From: Cydia pomonella
Taxonomy: Eukaryota > Arthropoda > Insecta > Lepidoptera > Tortricidae
DNA: 64,000 nucleotides
Assembly: GCF_033807575.1 (NCBI RefSeq)
Contig: NC_084725.1
Location: 8,529,001-8,593,000, forward strand
Direction: 5' to 3'
Shown in pieces: positions 23,604 through 34,893 of this stretch (position 1 is its first letter; each line of letters opens with the position of its first letter). The translations under genes were made by a program, and so were the position numbers. The notes beneath the pieces were generated by a model. That model saw only the letters and a list, made by a program, of their open reading frames with translations, was not told the DNA's origin and did no database searches.

Positions 23604-24240
23604 TTTTTTTTTTTTTTTTTTTTTAATTTATTGAATAAACAAACAATTTACAGTCTAGAATTTAATACAAGACCCATCGTAGGCAAAACCTTGAGGAGGT
23701 TTGTGTGCCGATGGGGAGTTCAGAGAACAATACATATATTAATGTCTTATGTCTAATCTAAAAAAAAAGAAAACATTGTAGGATTCTTAGTATAAGTAGC
23801 TTGTGTCGTTTGATTTCAATAAGTGCGTTTTAATTACATTTTTTATATGTTTACCATTTAAGTACTTTACACGAACATCTTCTGGCAAATCGTTTAATAT
23901 TTTAGGTAATATATATGTATACAGCCTAGTGCCATATATGTTATTATATTTGGGTTTACAATATTTGTTTTGTCTCTGTAGACTTCTTAGTTTTGTACAT
24001 CTTTTGTTTACTTTTAGTTTAGTAACATAGTGATATTCTTCAGTTAGTATGGCTAGTTTACACTTATTTTGAACCGGAAGTACATTACAGTATTTGAAAA
24101 GTTGTGCATATTCTGTTTCGTATTTCTTTTTGATATGCTTAGGTACAAGTGTCTTCAATAATCTTATTTGTAAGTTATATATTTTTTCTATATATGTTTT
24201 ATAGGTTTTACCATAAGTACTCAAAGCGTAGGTAGTATAG
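23604..24240 (-). mobile_element. 5'-truncated LINE with oligo(A) tail
   Basis: On the minus strand this element ends at an uninterrupted run of about 21 A (plus-strand T, 23604-23624), preceded by an AATAAA-type signal in 'ttcaataaatt'. The body contains the C-terminal part of ORF2 and a 3' untranslated region of about 160 bp. The 5' boundary lies near 24240, next to another LINE-end repeat. I could not find a confident target duplication. Confidence 0.75.
23787..24224 (-). pseudogene. LINE ORF2 C-terminal end (5'-truncated)
   Basis: There are 145 open codons on the minus strand, and the frame stays open upstream to about 24240 (reading TTYALSTYGKTYKTYIEKIY). This resembles the region just after the reverse-transcriptase thumb of CR1/Jockey-group LINEs (consensus-like 'YALS.YG...K..L..IYNLQ..LLK'). 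The end is Lys- and Tyr-rich with LPEDVR and NVIKTHLLKSN blocks. The first codon is TTG, so this is not a true start: the protein is cut off. No stop or frameshift interrupts what remains, which points to a rather young insertion. Catalytic palm motifs are absent. Confidence 0.65.
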
Positions 24241-24248
24241 CTATATTT

Positions 24249-24430
24249 ATGAGCAGCTTCTGCCTGAGACTCCGTCTGCGTGGTATGATGACGACTGATA
24301 AAGACTTATCATATGTTCTTTCCTGGGCCTCAAACTATCTATGTATCAAATTTCATTCAAATCGGTGCAGCAGTTTAAGCGTGAAGAGGGACCAGACAAA
24401 CAGAGTTATAATGGCATTTATAAAATTACT
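24249..24430 (+). mobile_element. LINE-end repeat, copy 1
   Basis: It contains 'cctgggcctcaaactatct', 'caaatttcattcaaatcgg' and 'cagtttaagcgtgaag', then 'cagacaaacagagtta'. This ordered set is a very common insect retroelement 3' end, with the short GACA-like run near the terminus. A related copy follows at 24466. Confidence 0.6.
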
Positions 24431-24465
24431 AGCTTTTCCCGTGACTAAGTCTGTGTGCTGCGTAG

Positions 24466-24640
24466 AATGATGATGATGATGATTGATAAGTAAAGGTAGT
24501 TAGGTAAGGGTAGGACATAAGGATGTCCTTCCCTGGGCCTCAAATTATCTTCATATCGCTTCAGCGATTTAAGCGTGAAAACGTAACAGACAGACAGAGT
24601 TACTTACATGTAAGTATACAATATAGTACAGATAGTAATT
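24466..24640 (+). mobile_element. LINE-end repeat, copy 2
   Basis: It begins with (GAT)n, then 'ccttccctgggcctcaaatt', 'gcgatttaagcgtgaaaac' and 'acagacagacagagttac'. It is the same family and orientation as 24249-24430, so the two form a loose tandem pair. The right end runs into (TTAA)n-rich sequence. Confidence 0.6.
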
Positions 24641-25689
24641 AATTAATTAATAATTACTTATTTTGACGTCTCGCCATTCCAAAATATATACTCATAATCT
24701 CTTTTTTAAGGCAAGTTCAAAAATAAAACATAATCGTAATGAATGGGGCCCGTCTGCAGGGCTTAAGGCCAACCACACAGGGTGCAGCAAATCCCTAAAC
24801 AGCCGGGGCCATGGTCAGATTGCCGGATTAGGGCACGATTTATTAGCTAGTTTATTTCGGCGATTGCTCACATGGAGGTTTTGTCTGCTTTGATTAGTAG
24901 TTTTGGTAGTGAACTGACGGTTAGTTATTACGGACAATTTGGAAGGTATAATCTCTAGAACACATGACGGTTTGACGGTGTAGAACTGCTGTTAGCCAAT
25001 TTAATTCAATTTAAGACATTTAAGTAGTGTCTCGAAATATAATTTAAATATTTGCTTAAGAGCAAACTAATAAACTTAAAACTCAGGTCCAAACAGCATC
25101 TAACACGCGTGTAGATTTATATACTTTATCGCGATCAGGAATACAATGTGTAATTAAAATTAAACTCATTTACAAATAAATGCCTGAAATGGAAACAAAA
25201 TAGAGCTTAGAGTAAAAATATTTAGTATTACATTTAAACTCAATACCGACATAATTTTGCGTCCCAAAATTCTTTTTCCACATTATAACATTTATAACAC
25301 AGCAACAAGAAAAATAAACTTCATCACAACACATCTTACTCGTAAGCCCAAAGGTTAGGTAGTAACAGTTATCTCATCAAGTCATCACAAAGTTAACAAT
25401 TTCACGCTTTCGATTTCGGAACCACTCTCAGCTTCAAAAGCTCAGTTGACATCAAAGGAATGATCTCACCATAAACCATTTTATAGGTGTCGTTTTTACA
25501 CGTCTGTTCTTCTGATAAATAGGATTCCTTGAACCCGATTGTGTGGTAACAATTCTGAAGGTTTTGATATGACCTTAAGTCGTGACATCAGGCATCTCAC
25601 GTGCAAGCCAGATACCTTATGAGATGACCTCTGGCCTTAGCCAGGCCAAGATGACAACCATACATGACAAAAGCTGAAAGAAAAGAAAA
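24641..25689. other. No recognised feature
   Basis: AT-rich. A 76-codon plus frame (24663-24893) has no motif. Confidence 0.4.
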
Positions 25690-26128
25690 AAGGTAGATGC
25701 TATGAAAAACATCTTTGTATATGGATGCGAAGCTTGGACGATGGACCCTGAAGGAGGAAAACAAGTTCTTAGTGGCAGAGTGAAAAATCTTTAGAACGAT
25801 TTTAGCCCCTACAAGACGAGAAGATGGCTCTCGGAGAATAAGAAGGAACTTGGAGGTGGAAGAACTGGTGGGCGACCCCAACATCATCGGCGAGAGCAAG
25901 GCTTTGCTGGCTCAGCCATGTGGAGAGGATCGTGCGGCCAAGAGAGCTTATCTGGGGCGACCAACTGGAAGATGTCCGGTCGGAGGGCCTAGGTACTGAT
26001 GGATCGACAAGGTCCAGAGAGACATTGCGACATTCAAGGCTGAATGGCGTCGGATCGCACAGGATAGGAACGAATGGTGAGCTCTAGTGTCGGAGGTCAT
26101 GATCCACTTCGGGTCGCTGAGCCAGTGA
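25690..26128 (+). pseudogene. LINE ORF2 C-terminal relic, frameshifted
   Basis: Reading across frames on the plus strand gives YGCEAWTM near 25722, then a basic stretch, then LGRPTG and PVGGPRYRWIDKVQ-like segments, W..IAQDRNEW, and finally HFGSLSQ followed by TGA at 26126-26128. YGCEAW and the basic 'GRP..RW.D.....W' tail are features I know from the post-RT end of lepidopteran LINE ORF2 proteins. Several frameshifts and internal stops make it a pseudogene. GC is much higher than in the flanks. The palm domain itself is missing. Confidence 0.75.
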
Positions 26129-26214
26129 AGTATTTCCATACATCATTTATGTTTCGGTCGGCGCTTTCTATCAACGATTGTCATCTTGGCTAGGCTCCAT
26201 GTTGGCATTTCGAC

Positions 26215-26330
26215 CAATCAGTGTTAGCGTCTAACGCGGATTGTTGCAGCGGCGCACGCTGACTCAAAGTCGTATCAAAAATAAGATGAAAACCATATCA
26301 AATTCTTAAGACAGAACCGGCCGGCTTGAC
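26215..26330. repeat. Half copy of the 13035 fold-back family
   Basis: 'gcacgctgactcaaagtcg', 'tatcaaaaataagatg' and 'atatcaaattcttaagacag' correspond, in order, to the reverse complement of the left arm at 13035-13139. The opposite arm is not visible, so this is a partial copy. Confidence 0.5.
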
Positions 26331-28146
26331 CCCTATTTGTTGGGCAGTATAGATTGTGACATACACGAAGACGCGTGCCTTGAATCGTATTGTCATGATT
26401 TTAAAGGTTTGATTTGACAAATCTGCGCGTCATCGTGGATGACACGACACGAACTATAGATGCTTCCGCTTTTAAAAAGATCTGATTTATCGTACGTCTT
26501 TCAGAGTGTATCAATCGTGACGAATCTCATTTATCTCCATGTGATCCTTATTAAGAGTAGTGATATCGGTTTCTAAAGGACATAATACAATACCGAGGAC
26601 ATGGATTGATGGTTAAGTGTGGGTTAAAATGCACTGCGAAGGAGGATTTGCATAAAGACGTCTCGTCTAGACCTTGATCGGCTCCCATTTTATTCCACTA
26701 AGTGGAAAAGAAAATGGATCGTTGAAAATTGTAAAATGCTTTGGTGTTCTGGGAACTTCAATTACATAAAACGGTTTTAGAAGTAGATTAGTGTAAGACA
26801 TTGTTAAGCACTTTACTAGACATTAATCAAGGTAATTACTGTTCTGTCACTATTTTATGGACCTGTTTCAAAATGTCCAAGTAAAGTCCTGAATAAGCTA
26901 CTTGCCACTAATCTGACGAATGAAGTCATAGTTGGTGTTTCACAATCATCAAATAAGCTTAACTGGTAGATAAAGTGCTAGGTTTTGTATGAAGTTTTAT
27001 CAGGCAGTTAATTTATTCGTTAATTACCTATACAAAACTTGACATGGACATTATGAAACAGGCCCTAAGGAAATTGCTATAATTTATAGAATTTGTGCAT
27101 TTATTTCTACTTACTCTTGACACAGTATATTACTCGATAGCGCAAGTATGTGATTACTATTAAACTGTAAAGATAACAAAATAACTGGCCTATTTTACGG
27201 ACGATAAGCTACAGCGAAATCAATAACACAGACACTCAACACCTGATATCAACAAAACAATGTTTGTTATAGCTTCTATTATAACTTAAAACATGAAATC
27301 AGCCTTGCTGAACATTATTGGTGTCGGACCCGAATTGAAGTCACGAACACAACCATGCCTTGCAATGACAGGGAGAAATTGAAACAATAGTGTAACATTT
27401 TTATTTAACTGACAGCAAGGTTGACGAAAAAGTACTTCGCTTCAATATCATGCGCTTAATATCACATTCACTCATTCATTCACTACAGTTTTTGCGATCT
27501 GCTACGTAGCCGTTTGTGAAATAATTCACCTCAACTCTCTTCTTGATACTAAATAACTTTTATAAACTAACTTTTAAATCGATAATAAATTGGCTTACTT
27601 TTCACGATCACAAATCACAATCGTAACACAAGACATTCAGATAATTTATTATTTATTTTACGGACGTAGACGACCTCGAAAAATGCCTCATCTTTTCACA
27701 CATCATAAAAGCTCTCGAAACGTTATCCATATCTCAAATTCGGAAGCCAAACATGAACGGTACACCAAATGCAACCGCACGATACACCCATAACCAAATC
27801 AAAGCTAATATATTGCTATTACTTATTGTATGTATTCGTCTGTCGCATCCAGTATAAGTCTGATCTCTCAATCTGTAACAATTACGCGTAATGGGGATTT
27901 TGACTGTAGGTCTTTGAAATAAATTGTCATACTATATGCACGAAATTAAGTTACTAAAAAATTATTGGATAAATGTATGTCACAGTATTATGACACAATT
28001 CAATAATAATATTAAACTTGACCGTGGCGTCACATGTATGTATTTCATATATAGACCACAGTGGTTAATCGTATTGAGAGTTCTGAAAAAGAAGTAGATT
28101 TGACTTTTGATTTAATTTCTCTGACAAGTGAAATATCCTATAAGCT
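26331..28146. other. No recognised feature
   Basis: AT-rich DNA without coding signal or repeat that I can identify. Confidence 0.4.
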
Positions 28147-28245
28147 GTCTTCACATTGGATGCGGATCCGCAGGCCGCCCCGGTGTGCGAGTGGGATATC
28201 GCTATATATGAGTAATAAGAGTAGCGCCGCACCGTGGATCCCCAT
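28147..28245. repeat. GC-rich dispersed repeat, possible
   Basis: 'gtcttcacattggatgcgga' then 'tccgcaggccgccccgg', 'gggatatcgctatatatgag' and a closing 'gtggatccccatta' form a GC-rich block that resembles a dispersed lepidopteran repeat with inverted GGATCC-containing ends. There is no second copy in this window, so support is weak. Confidence 0.3.
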
Positions 28246-28249
28246 TAGG

Positions 28250-28363
28250 GGGCCTACCGCGAAAACCGAAATTCAATTCTCTTTTACTCTCACTAAGAAG
28301 TAATTAGACGGACAGAGAAAAATGCCCGCAATTGACGAACTTCGATTTTCGCGGTTATAGCCC
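28250..28363. mobile_element. 'GGCCTACCGCGAA' fold-back, copy 1
   Basis: The ends are GGGCCTACCGCGAAAACCGA and TCGATTTTCGCGGTTATAGCCC (imperfect inverted repeats); the 114-bp element is non-coding. It shares its termini with 43121-43232 (perfect arms) and 48052-48161 (degenerate). Confidence 0.6.
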
Positions 28364-28973
28364 AGTGTGTGATCATAGCTCTGGTTCTAAAACTTTTCAA
28401 GCGGTAGGAATCACAGCTATTTGGGTGCAGTGCCCGCGCGGCCATGACTCATCTGTCAAGTGCATTTTTTTCCCAAAGGCGGAACAGCACAAGTGACACA
28501 CTCGGTGACCTGTATGTCTTGCATCGCTGGATACAACGTACGTTTTGAAATTGATCTAGTTAGAAATTTATATTCGGGAAAGATATAAAGAAACAGATTT
28601 ACCAAACAAGGATCGTAAAGTATAAGCCAATAACGTTAACTGCAACTGAATTATAAACAAGTTATATTCGTATGTTTCCTTCATGTATACCGATAGCCAC
28701 AAGTACGAGAAAAAATTATGGAATGCCTGGCAGTGAACAGAAGTGGTAACCTATTTTCACTTCATGGAGAAAATGTTCACTCATATCTGACCTTCTGATC
28801 TTTGATATAAGCCTTGGCATGGAGTTGACTCCACAACCGTAGCGTTCTCAAGAGCAAATTTCCTTTAAATCAAAATACATTTCTAAGTAGGCTGTTAAGA
28901 CTTTTTAACTACCATCCGATTTTGATGCGCACACGACGCCCGCCACCGAATTAGACAGCGATAACAACTCCCA

Positions 28974-29207
28974 GTAAGGTGTTCTATTTTCGAACGTCAA
29001 GTGTCTGTGAGTTACGAGAGATTGCGCGTTTTTGTGACTCGACGTTCTCGGCAGTTTGTTTGTAAACAAACGGTTGTTGTGGGAATTGATTCCGATTTCC
29101 GTGACATTATTTTAACGAAAACATTTCGTAAATTGCCGTTGACAGAGAAAGGCAAACAAAAGTTGAGAGAAATGAAACAGATTTTAGTGGACAGCTTTCT
29201 GAAATAA
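28974..29207 (+). CDS. Unidentified open region, possible exon
   Basis: The plus strand is open from after TAA (about 28961-28963) to TAA 29205-29207. The later part looks protein-like: a hydrophobic VVVGIDSDF, then TFRKLPLTEKGKQKLREM and a helical end IL-VDSFLK. There is no ATG until close to the C-terminus, and 29001 is GTG. If real it would be a terminal exon, with an acceptor such as 'ctcccag' near 28975. The DNA has a CpG content and an 8-bp inversion (GTTTGTTT-GT-AAACAAAC, 29054-29071, containing a forkhead-like TGTAAACA). I recognise no family, and chance is quite possible. Confidence 0.2.
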   Translation, partial: VRCSIFERQVSVSYERLRVFVTRRSRQFVCKQTVVVGIDSDFRDIILTKTFRKLPLTEKGKQKLREMKQILVDSFLK

Positions 29208-30291
29208 CTGTAACGAAAAACATTGTCGACGTGTTGCGTTTTATTATTCTACCAAATATACAGGTCTATATTTTTATACTGCTTAAGTCCATCTCCAGGT
29301 CTTTATCACACAACTTACATATATACGTATACGAATAATCCCAAAAAAACAAAATATTTCTGGCACAATCTGTATTTTTAATAACATACAAAGAATCGAA
29401 AACTTCCAAAGTACGAAAAAACAGCATTTATACGAACTGGATAAGGATAACATCGTTATCCTGACGATTAAAAAAAGCGGATAGCAACAAAAGATAAAAG
29501 TGAAACCGAGCAAAACGGAAAATCACAAGGTCAAAAGATCAACAAATCAGCAAACGCCGAACGTGTTATTTCAAAGTTCCGACTGAATATTCACGAAATG
29601 ATAACTCCAGAGAACCTCTGTGGGAGCGGGCCTTCTAAATATGGACGTACCAACGCGGAGAGCCGATTTGATTTCGCGAGATGACGAAGATTTCGGAGTA
29701 AATCTTAAAATTAGAAGAAATTAAGGGTTTTCCGTTGACGGGAATGAATAATTACGAGTAGTTGCTTTAATTGCCTGTTTATCTGGCGGAAAACGTTTAC
29801 CTTTAGCTTTTTCCGAGGCTTTAAATTATGTGTGCGATTTATTTAAACTGGGTTCATATTAAACTGTATTTAATATTGATCGCGCTGAAATACACATTTA
29901 GTTTACACTTTTAGCAAAATGAACTCATTCCCGTCTGCAAATTTAAATTGTTTTTGTTTTTTTTCATCTAGCTAGTCGATCTTCATTTCTCACAAGTCTC
30001 TTTACTAATTAGACACTTTTGACAAACCATAATCTTCTTTATTATTTAAACACGCACTAACAACTGGTAATTTCGTTTCAGTTTTGACACTAAGTGACAC
30101 TTCAACTAGACATTAGTCATTAGTGTCATTACATATACAGCGAGTCATTGAAATTCCAGTTACCTTTTACATTTTCTGCTATCTAGAGACACGTTTTTCA
30201 TTCGCGAATGACTCACGCGTTATTTTAAAAACAATGTTCGCATGCACGCAATACTCATACATACGTGTACGTAACTTGATTTAATGCTAAA
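29208..30291. other. No recognised feature
   Basis: AT-rich DNA without named motifs. Confidence 0.4.
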
Positions 30292-30923
30292 ATAACCGGC
30301 CAAGAGCATGTCGGGCCACGCTCAGTGTAGGGTTCCGTAGTTACTCTTCCGTCACAATAAGCTAAACTGGAGCTTAAATTATAGTAAATTGTTAACCAAG
30401 GGATGAAACGGTACCTTTCACCTTCACCCGAGTTAAACAAATAGGCAAATTTGCATAATCAGTACCTAATTAAAGTAAGTCTTTTTACTATGAAGGGAAA
30501 ACTTTTTGCGATAACTCAAAAACAGCTAAACTGATCATGTCTGCTATAGTTTTCATTTAATGTCTTTGTTAAGCTCTACTTCCACGATTTTTTTCATATT
30601 TTTTGGACCTATGGTTCAAAAGTTAGAGGGGGGGACACATTTTTTTTTTTCTTTCGGAGCGATTATCTCCGAATATATTCACTTTTTAAAAAAAATGTTT
30701 CTTTAAACCCCTATACGATACCCCACACTCCAGGGTTGAAGCGAAAAAAAAATTTCACCCCCACTTTACGTGTAGGGGAGGTACCCTAAAAAAAAAAAAA
30801 TTTTTAGATTTTATTGTACGACTTTGTCGGCTTTATTGATTTATATATCCATGCCAAATTTCAGCTTTCTAGCACTAACGACCACGGAGCAAAGCCTCGG
30901 ACAGACAGACAGACAGACAGACA

Positions 30924-30959
<36 letters not shown>

Positions 30960-31018
30960 GGACATGGCGAAACTATAAGGGTTCCGTTTTATGCCATTTG
31001 GCTACGGAACCCTAAAAA
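30292..31018 (+). mobile_element. 'AGGGTTCCGTAG' repeat, nearly full length
   Basis: This is a repeat of about 727 bp, starting at 'ccggccaagagc' and ending 'ggctacggaaccctaaaaa'. AGGGTTCCGTAG (30329-30340) and CTACGGAACCCT (31002-31013) are perfect 12-bp inverted ends. Inside are poly-A/T runs, 'cccccactttacgtgtaggg', the segment 'ccaaatttcagctttctagc' and a GACA microsatellite before 'atggcgaaactataagggtt'. It is non-coding. The family is widespread in Lepidoptera but I cannot assign its class. Partial relatives are at 43931, 47211 and 56762. Confidence 0.75.
30900..30960. repeat. (GACA)n microsatellite
   Basis: About 60 bp of GACA repeats with a few interruptions (AGACA, AAACA). It is embedded at the same place in the host repeat where related copies carry GACG/GACA runs (47354-47370, 56843-56860), so the microsatellite arose within the repeat family. 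Confidence 0.9.
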
Positions 31019-32411
31019 CGAAGAAGTTCAGAAAAATAGACAACGTCAATTCGTCACGCTTGTAAACCTAGAAAATGCCATACAAACTTTTGCTCTGTTA
31101 ATTGTGTTCTTATAATCTCGCATCTACTTTGGCAAGGGAATGGAAAGATAAAGATGCCTTACTTTAGCATGTCACGAACAAAGCATTGCGTTCCAAAACC
31201 CGATAAGAGTTATCACACGTGTGCACTACAGCATTGTTACTGAATGATGGTAGTAGCAGGTTGGATAGATGGAGCACTGCAAACTGCATATCACAACGTT
31301 CAAAAAGAATGTAAGAAACATATCTGTCAAATAGAGCAAGGATTTGTTACGAAATTACGACCATCCGCAGAGTATAGATATGACAAAGCGAAATGAGTCT
31401 CTTTAACTATCGCAAAGAAATTAAGTAATTTGATTTTTTGCTCAGTATAGTGAACAATCGGGAAATTAAGAAAAATCAATAACAAGTAAAACAGTGTACA
31501 ACAGAACAGTTCCCACATAGTCTCGGTCAAATGATATAACACAAATGGTTTCAATGACAATGCCGTAATGAAAACAAAACCGTGAGGTTCTTGTTTTTGC
31601 TGAACACTATTACAGTTAATGTTTATAGGATAAAGGTCAATGTAATAAACCTTTGAAAACAAAAGCTATTTCCAGTGCTAATAAGTTAATAAATTGAGGA
31701 AGTAAGTACGCGAAATAATTGAGGATTAAACATTATGCGCGGAGTTTATTCATCCAATTTCGATTAAGCGGTTGAATTGGATAAAGTTTTTTAATTATTT
31801 GGCTTTGAAGTCGCTGAAACGATGCTTTAAATTTGAAAAAAATGAACGGATAGCTTATAGCTGGAGTTTCCTAATGTTCGTAATTCGTCTGGATTCTTCA
31901 AATCTATTTCTATGACTTCCGACCAGATCTAATAATCTCAAAAGGGCAAGTATAAATAATCCTCTTCCTCCTGATATGAACTCAAAAAACCTAGCATTTT
32001 ATAATTGTAGTAAACTTATTAGAGCCCATTTTCCACGAAAAGTGTTGCAAAAAATCTACTGCAAAGCCTTTGATGTTTTAATTACTAAACTAAAAGAACT
32101 TTCTCTTCATTAGGACGAAAATATCAGGTCTTTGAAAAGAGGCAATTAATAGTGAGGTTACGCTATTTTAATCAAAACAACAATTGAGAGCTCTGAATGC
32201 CTGATTGAAGAGGAAAGTCTAACAATGGATGGGAAAAGGCTGCCGAAAACACCATTACGATATTGGCGCTTCGTTAAAATCAGTCACACTAATTTATTGG
32301 ATTTCACGCAGGTCATTGGCACTTGGCGTTTATAGCTGCAGTTATGTAGGAGGAATAATAATAGTGCAGTTGTTTTAAAAGGATAAGGACGACCGCTTCA
32401 CCATACATCCC
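31019..32411. other. No recognised feature
   Basis: AT-rich sequence. The 111-codon minus frame at 31327-31662 has no recognisable domain. Confidence 0.4.
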
Positions 32412-32425
32412 TATTTTCCACTCTT

Positions 32426-32750
32426 CTTCTTCTTCCTCGCGTTGTCCCTGAATTTTGCCACGGCTCATGGCAGCCTGGGCTCAGCTTGGCAACTAATCCT
32501 AAGATTTGGCATAGGCACTAGTTTTTACAAAAGCGACTCCCATCTGATCTTCCAACCCAGAGGGTAAACTAGGTCTTGTTGGAATTAGTCCGGTTTCCTC
32601 ACTATGTTTTCCTTCACCGAAAAGCGACTGGTAAATATCAAATGATATTTCGTACATAAGTTCCGAAAAACTCATTGATACGTGCCCGGGTTTGAACTCG
32701 TGACCTCCGGATTGCAAGTCGCACGCTCTTTCCGCTAGACCACCAGCGCT
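32426..32750 (-). mobile_element. Complete tRNA-derived SINE with target duplication
   Basis: On the minus strand the element starts AGCGCTGGTGGTCTAGCGG. It has an A box (TGGTCTAGCGG; plus 32732-32742), an anticodon-like loop CTTGCAA (TGC) and a B box (GAGTTCAAACCC; plus 32688-32699), the internal RNA polymerase III promoter of a tRNA. A body of about 250 bp follows and ends in a short (GAA)n tail. Exact 14-bp direct repeats TATTTTCCACTCTT flank it at 32412-32425 and 32751-32764, the signature of LINE-driven insertion. It has no protein. Confidence 0.88.
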
Positions 32751-33018
32751 TATTTTCCACTCTTGATGTTGATATTATGAAAAATATTTGGTTTACAATT
32801 TGGTGTAGGTAAAACTGTACATAAACCACAGCAACACGCAGGGGTCACCAATTAGTTTCTTCAGGAATCCGGTTTTTGAAATAAAGTGACCGGTCCGTTT
32901 CATCTTTAAAACCCTGAGAAAGGGTTCAAGCAAGCGCCTCACTAGAGCCAGTTAGGCACTGCGGAGCCAGATATTGATGTTGCTTCTGGCCTGAGAGTTG
33001 CCACCCCGAATACGGCGC

Positions 33019-33287
33019 TGTACCTATGTATCGCGGCTGCATGTTTCCGCCATGGCTGACGATCTGGTGGAATATGTTCGCAAGAAGATCCGTTACGAGC
33101 TGTAAATGTTCCAGCTGCGTTTGCGCCATTACGTGCACTTCGGCTCGTTCGTGGTGCGCGTGCCGCGGCTGCTGCAGTACACCATCGCGACTATCGCTAG
33201 CTTAGACTTATTGCCGAAATCTACCAAATCCTACACGACATCCGACGCAACAGAAAACTGTGTCGACGAAATGATTTCTTGCTTTTA
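33019..33287 (+). pseudogene. LINE ORF1 C-terminal relic, second copy
   Basis: The plus frame starting at 33019 reads TYVSRLHVSAMADDLVEYVRK, has a stop at 33103-33105, then continues in frame as FQLRLRHYVHFGSFVVRVPR and TIATIAS. It matches the ORF1 relic at 1712-1840 in the block SFVVRV and what follows; the 'FWP.GVV..RFRG' part is deleted here. 'Y.SRL....TADDLV.Y...K' upstream of 'SFVVRVP' is the usual layout of an ORF1 RNA-binding region in lepidopteran LINEs. The premature stop and internal deletion make it non-functional. The high GC differs from the flanks. Confidence 0.6.
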
Positions 33288-33365
33288 AGATTTTTATTAT
33301 TCTATGTCATGTTAGCTTGTGGGGTATGTATCTATGGGCCTTATTTGCCTGATAATAAATGATAT
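33288..33365 (+). mobile_element. 3' end attached to ORF1 relic
   Basis: 'gtatctatgggccttatttg' and then 'cctgataataaatgatatt' carries an AATAAA signal. It is nearly identical to the sequence after the ORF1 relic at 1712-1840. ORF2 is absent between ORF1 and this 3' end in both copies. Confidence 0.55.
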
Positions 33366-34893
33366 TCTTTTTCATAATTAAGTCAATGTACATCACAAAA
33401 TAGTGGTCGGTGGTCCGGATCAGGACCGCGGTCCGCCATTTGATGACCCCCGGCCAGCCTGTCGTCTTCTTCGATTTTTTGATTATTATAAGAGGAGTAA
33501 AAACTAATTCCATAAAAAAATAAGTCCGGCATTTGTACAATTTTATATCGTGCTATAAAGCTTAAGGCGCGGTGTATAGTAAAATGCACTATTTTTAAAT
33601 CGATATTTACAGGCTTGTACAAGGAGTTTATCGATCATTTTATAGTATATATAACTTCAGTCCTTGAACTATGCTTATGCTTGTCAGAAACACGATGGCT
33701 CAATATTTTATCGATAGATTATTGCTTTGAAAATATGCTTAAAATTGTGTTTCTTTCGATATTTTAGAAGTACTACGACGAATATCCATATGAAATTTAC
33801 TTCATTCGATAGCTTTTAAGTAATTCTAAGATTTTGCTTGTCCGTTTATCGATGCGTTAAAATTTTCATTCATAATTATGAATTCATCATTTTGTCTACT
33901 AACTAAACGTTACCCTGCGCGGCAATACCGTCAGTACGCCAGTACGCCCGTGACCACTGTCAGCGTCGGACCTGTGCTGGCTGTGCTAGTTTAGCGGACG
34001 TTCCATAAAATGAATAATTACACTATAAATACACAAATATGTTATACATACAATGTTTTCATCACACTTACGAAGAAAAAACTACATTTTGAGTTACTTG
34101 ATTCTTAAATACGGTGACATTTCAGACTTCCGTCCGTCATAATTATCCTTTAATAAATAAATAAAACTAACAGCTCCTAATTATTATTATAATTTACAAA
34201 ACTGAAAAAAAATCAAACGTAGGAGCATTGCTTTGGTTCATACTCGTACATCGAATTGTGTAAAAATATTTTTTTAATATCCAAAGAGGAAAATGAGGAC
34301 TAAGCTAGTATATAGTAGTATAAAGTACGTTTAGCGCGGTCGTCCACTTTCGCCTTAGGTAAACGTTTATTTTATTCTATTTGAAGGCAGCAAGCGCGAA
34401 TTAAAATCTAATATAAACATGTAGATTGAGATTAACATGCACAGGAGGAATACCGGATAAGAAAATATTATTTTAAATTAGGTTATAATTTTCACAGCAC
34501 TGTTCAATCGTACATATGTAGGTACATACCTATACAAGTATGAATTTTATAAGCTTTGGTGGATAGTGAGACTTGATCTGCCTTTAGATCCATGTCATTT
34601 GTTATAATTACTTATAACATCGTTTATTATTAGATAAACAAAATAAATTATTTCTGAAACTTAAATATAATTAAACGAGCTGTGATTGATTGACAAAACT
34701 CCAATTGCTTGTATTTATAACATCCCAGTTCATGTTGACTTAAATAAATTTACTTGACGATTGAATAAGTTGAGAAAATAATTAAATACCGATCCAGATA
34801 AGTTTGGAGCTAGGTCTGACCCGTTTGTGAAATTAATTAATTGACTGAGACCAAAGTTTACGCCCTGCGATCCATGGAGTTGGTTATTTGTAA
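33366..34893. other. No gene recognised
   Basis: A GC-rich block at 33395-33470 ('ggtggtccggatcaggacc', then 'gcggtccgccatttgatgac') looks like part of a dispersed repeat but has no second copy here. The rest is AT-rich with no coding signal; 33910-33990 holds a short 'cagtacgc' duplication. Confidence 0.35.

Noticed and set aside
30824..31015. Open frame through the GACA run
   Set aside because: Simple-sequence artefact inside a non-coding repeat.
32688..32750. Functional tRNA gene
   Set aside because: A and B boxes are present, but the unit is the head of a SINE with a long body and target duplications; the same holds for 45209-45275, 50445, 57887 and 58441.
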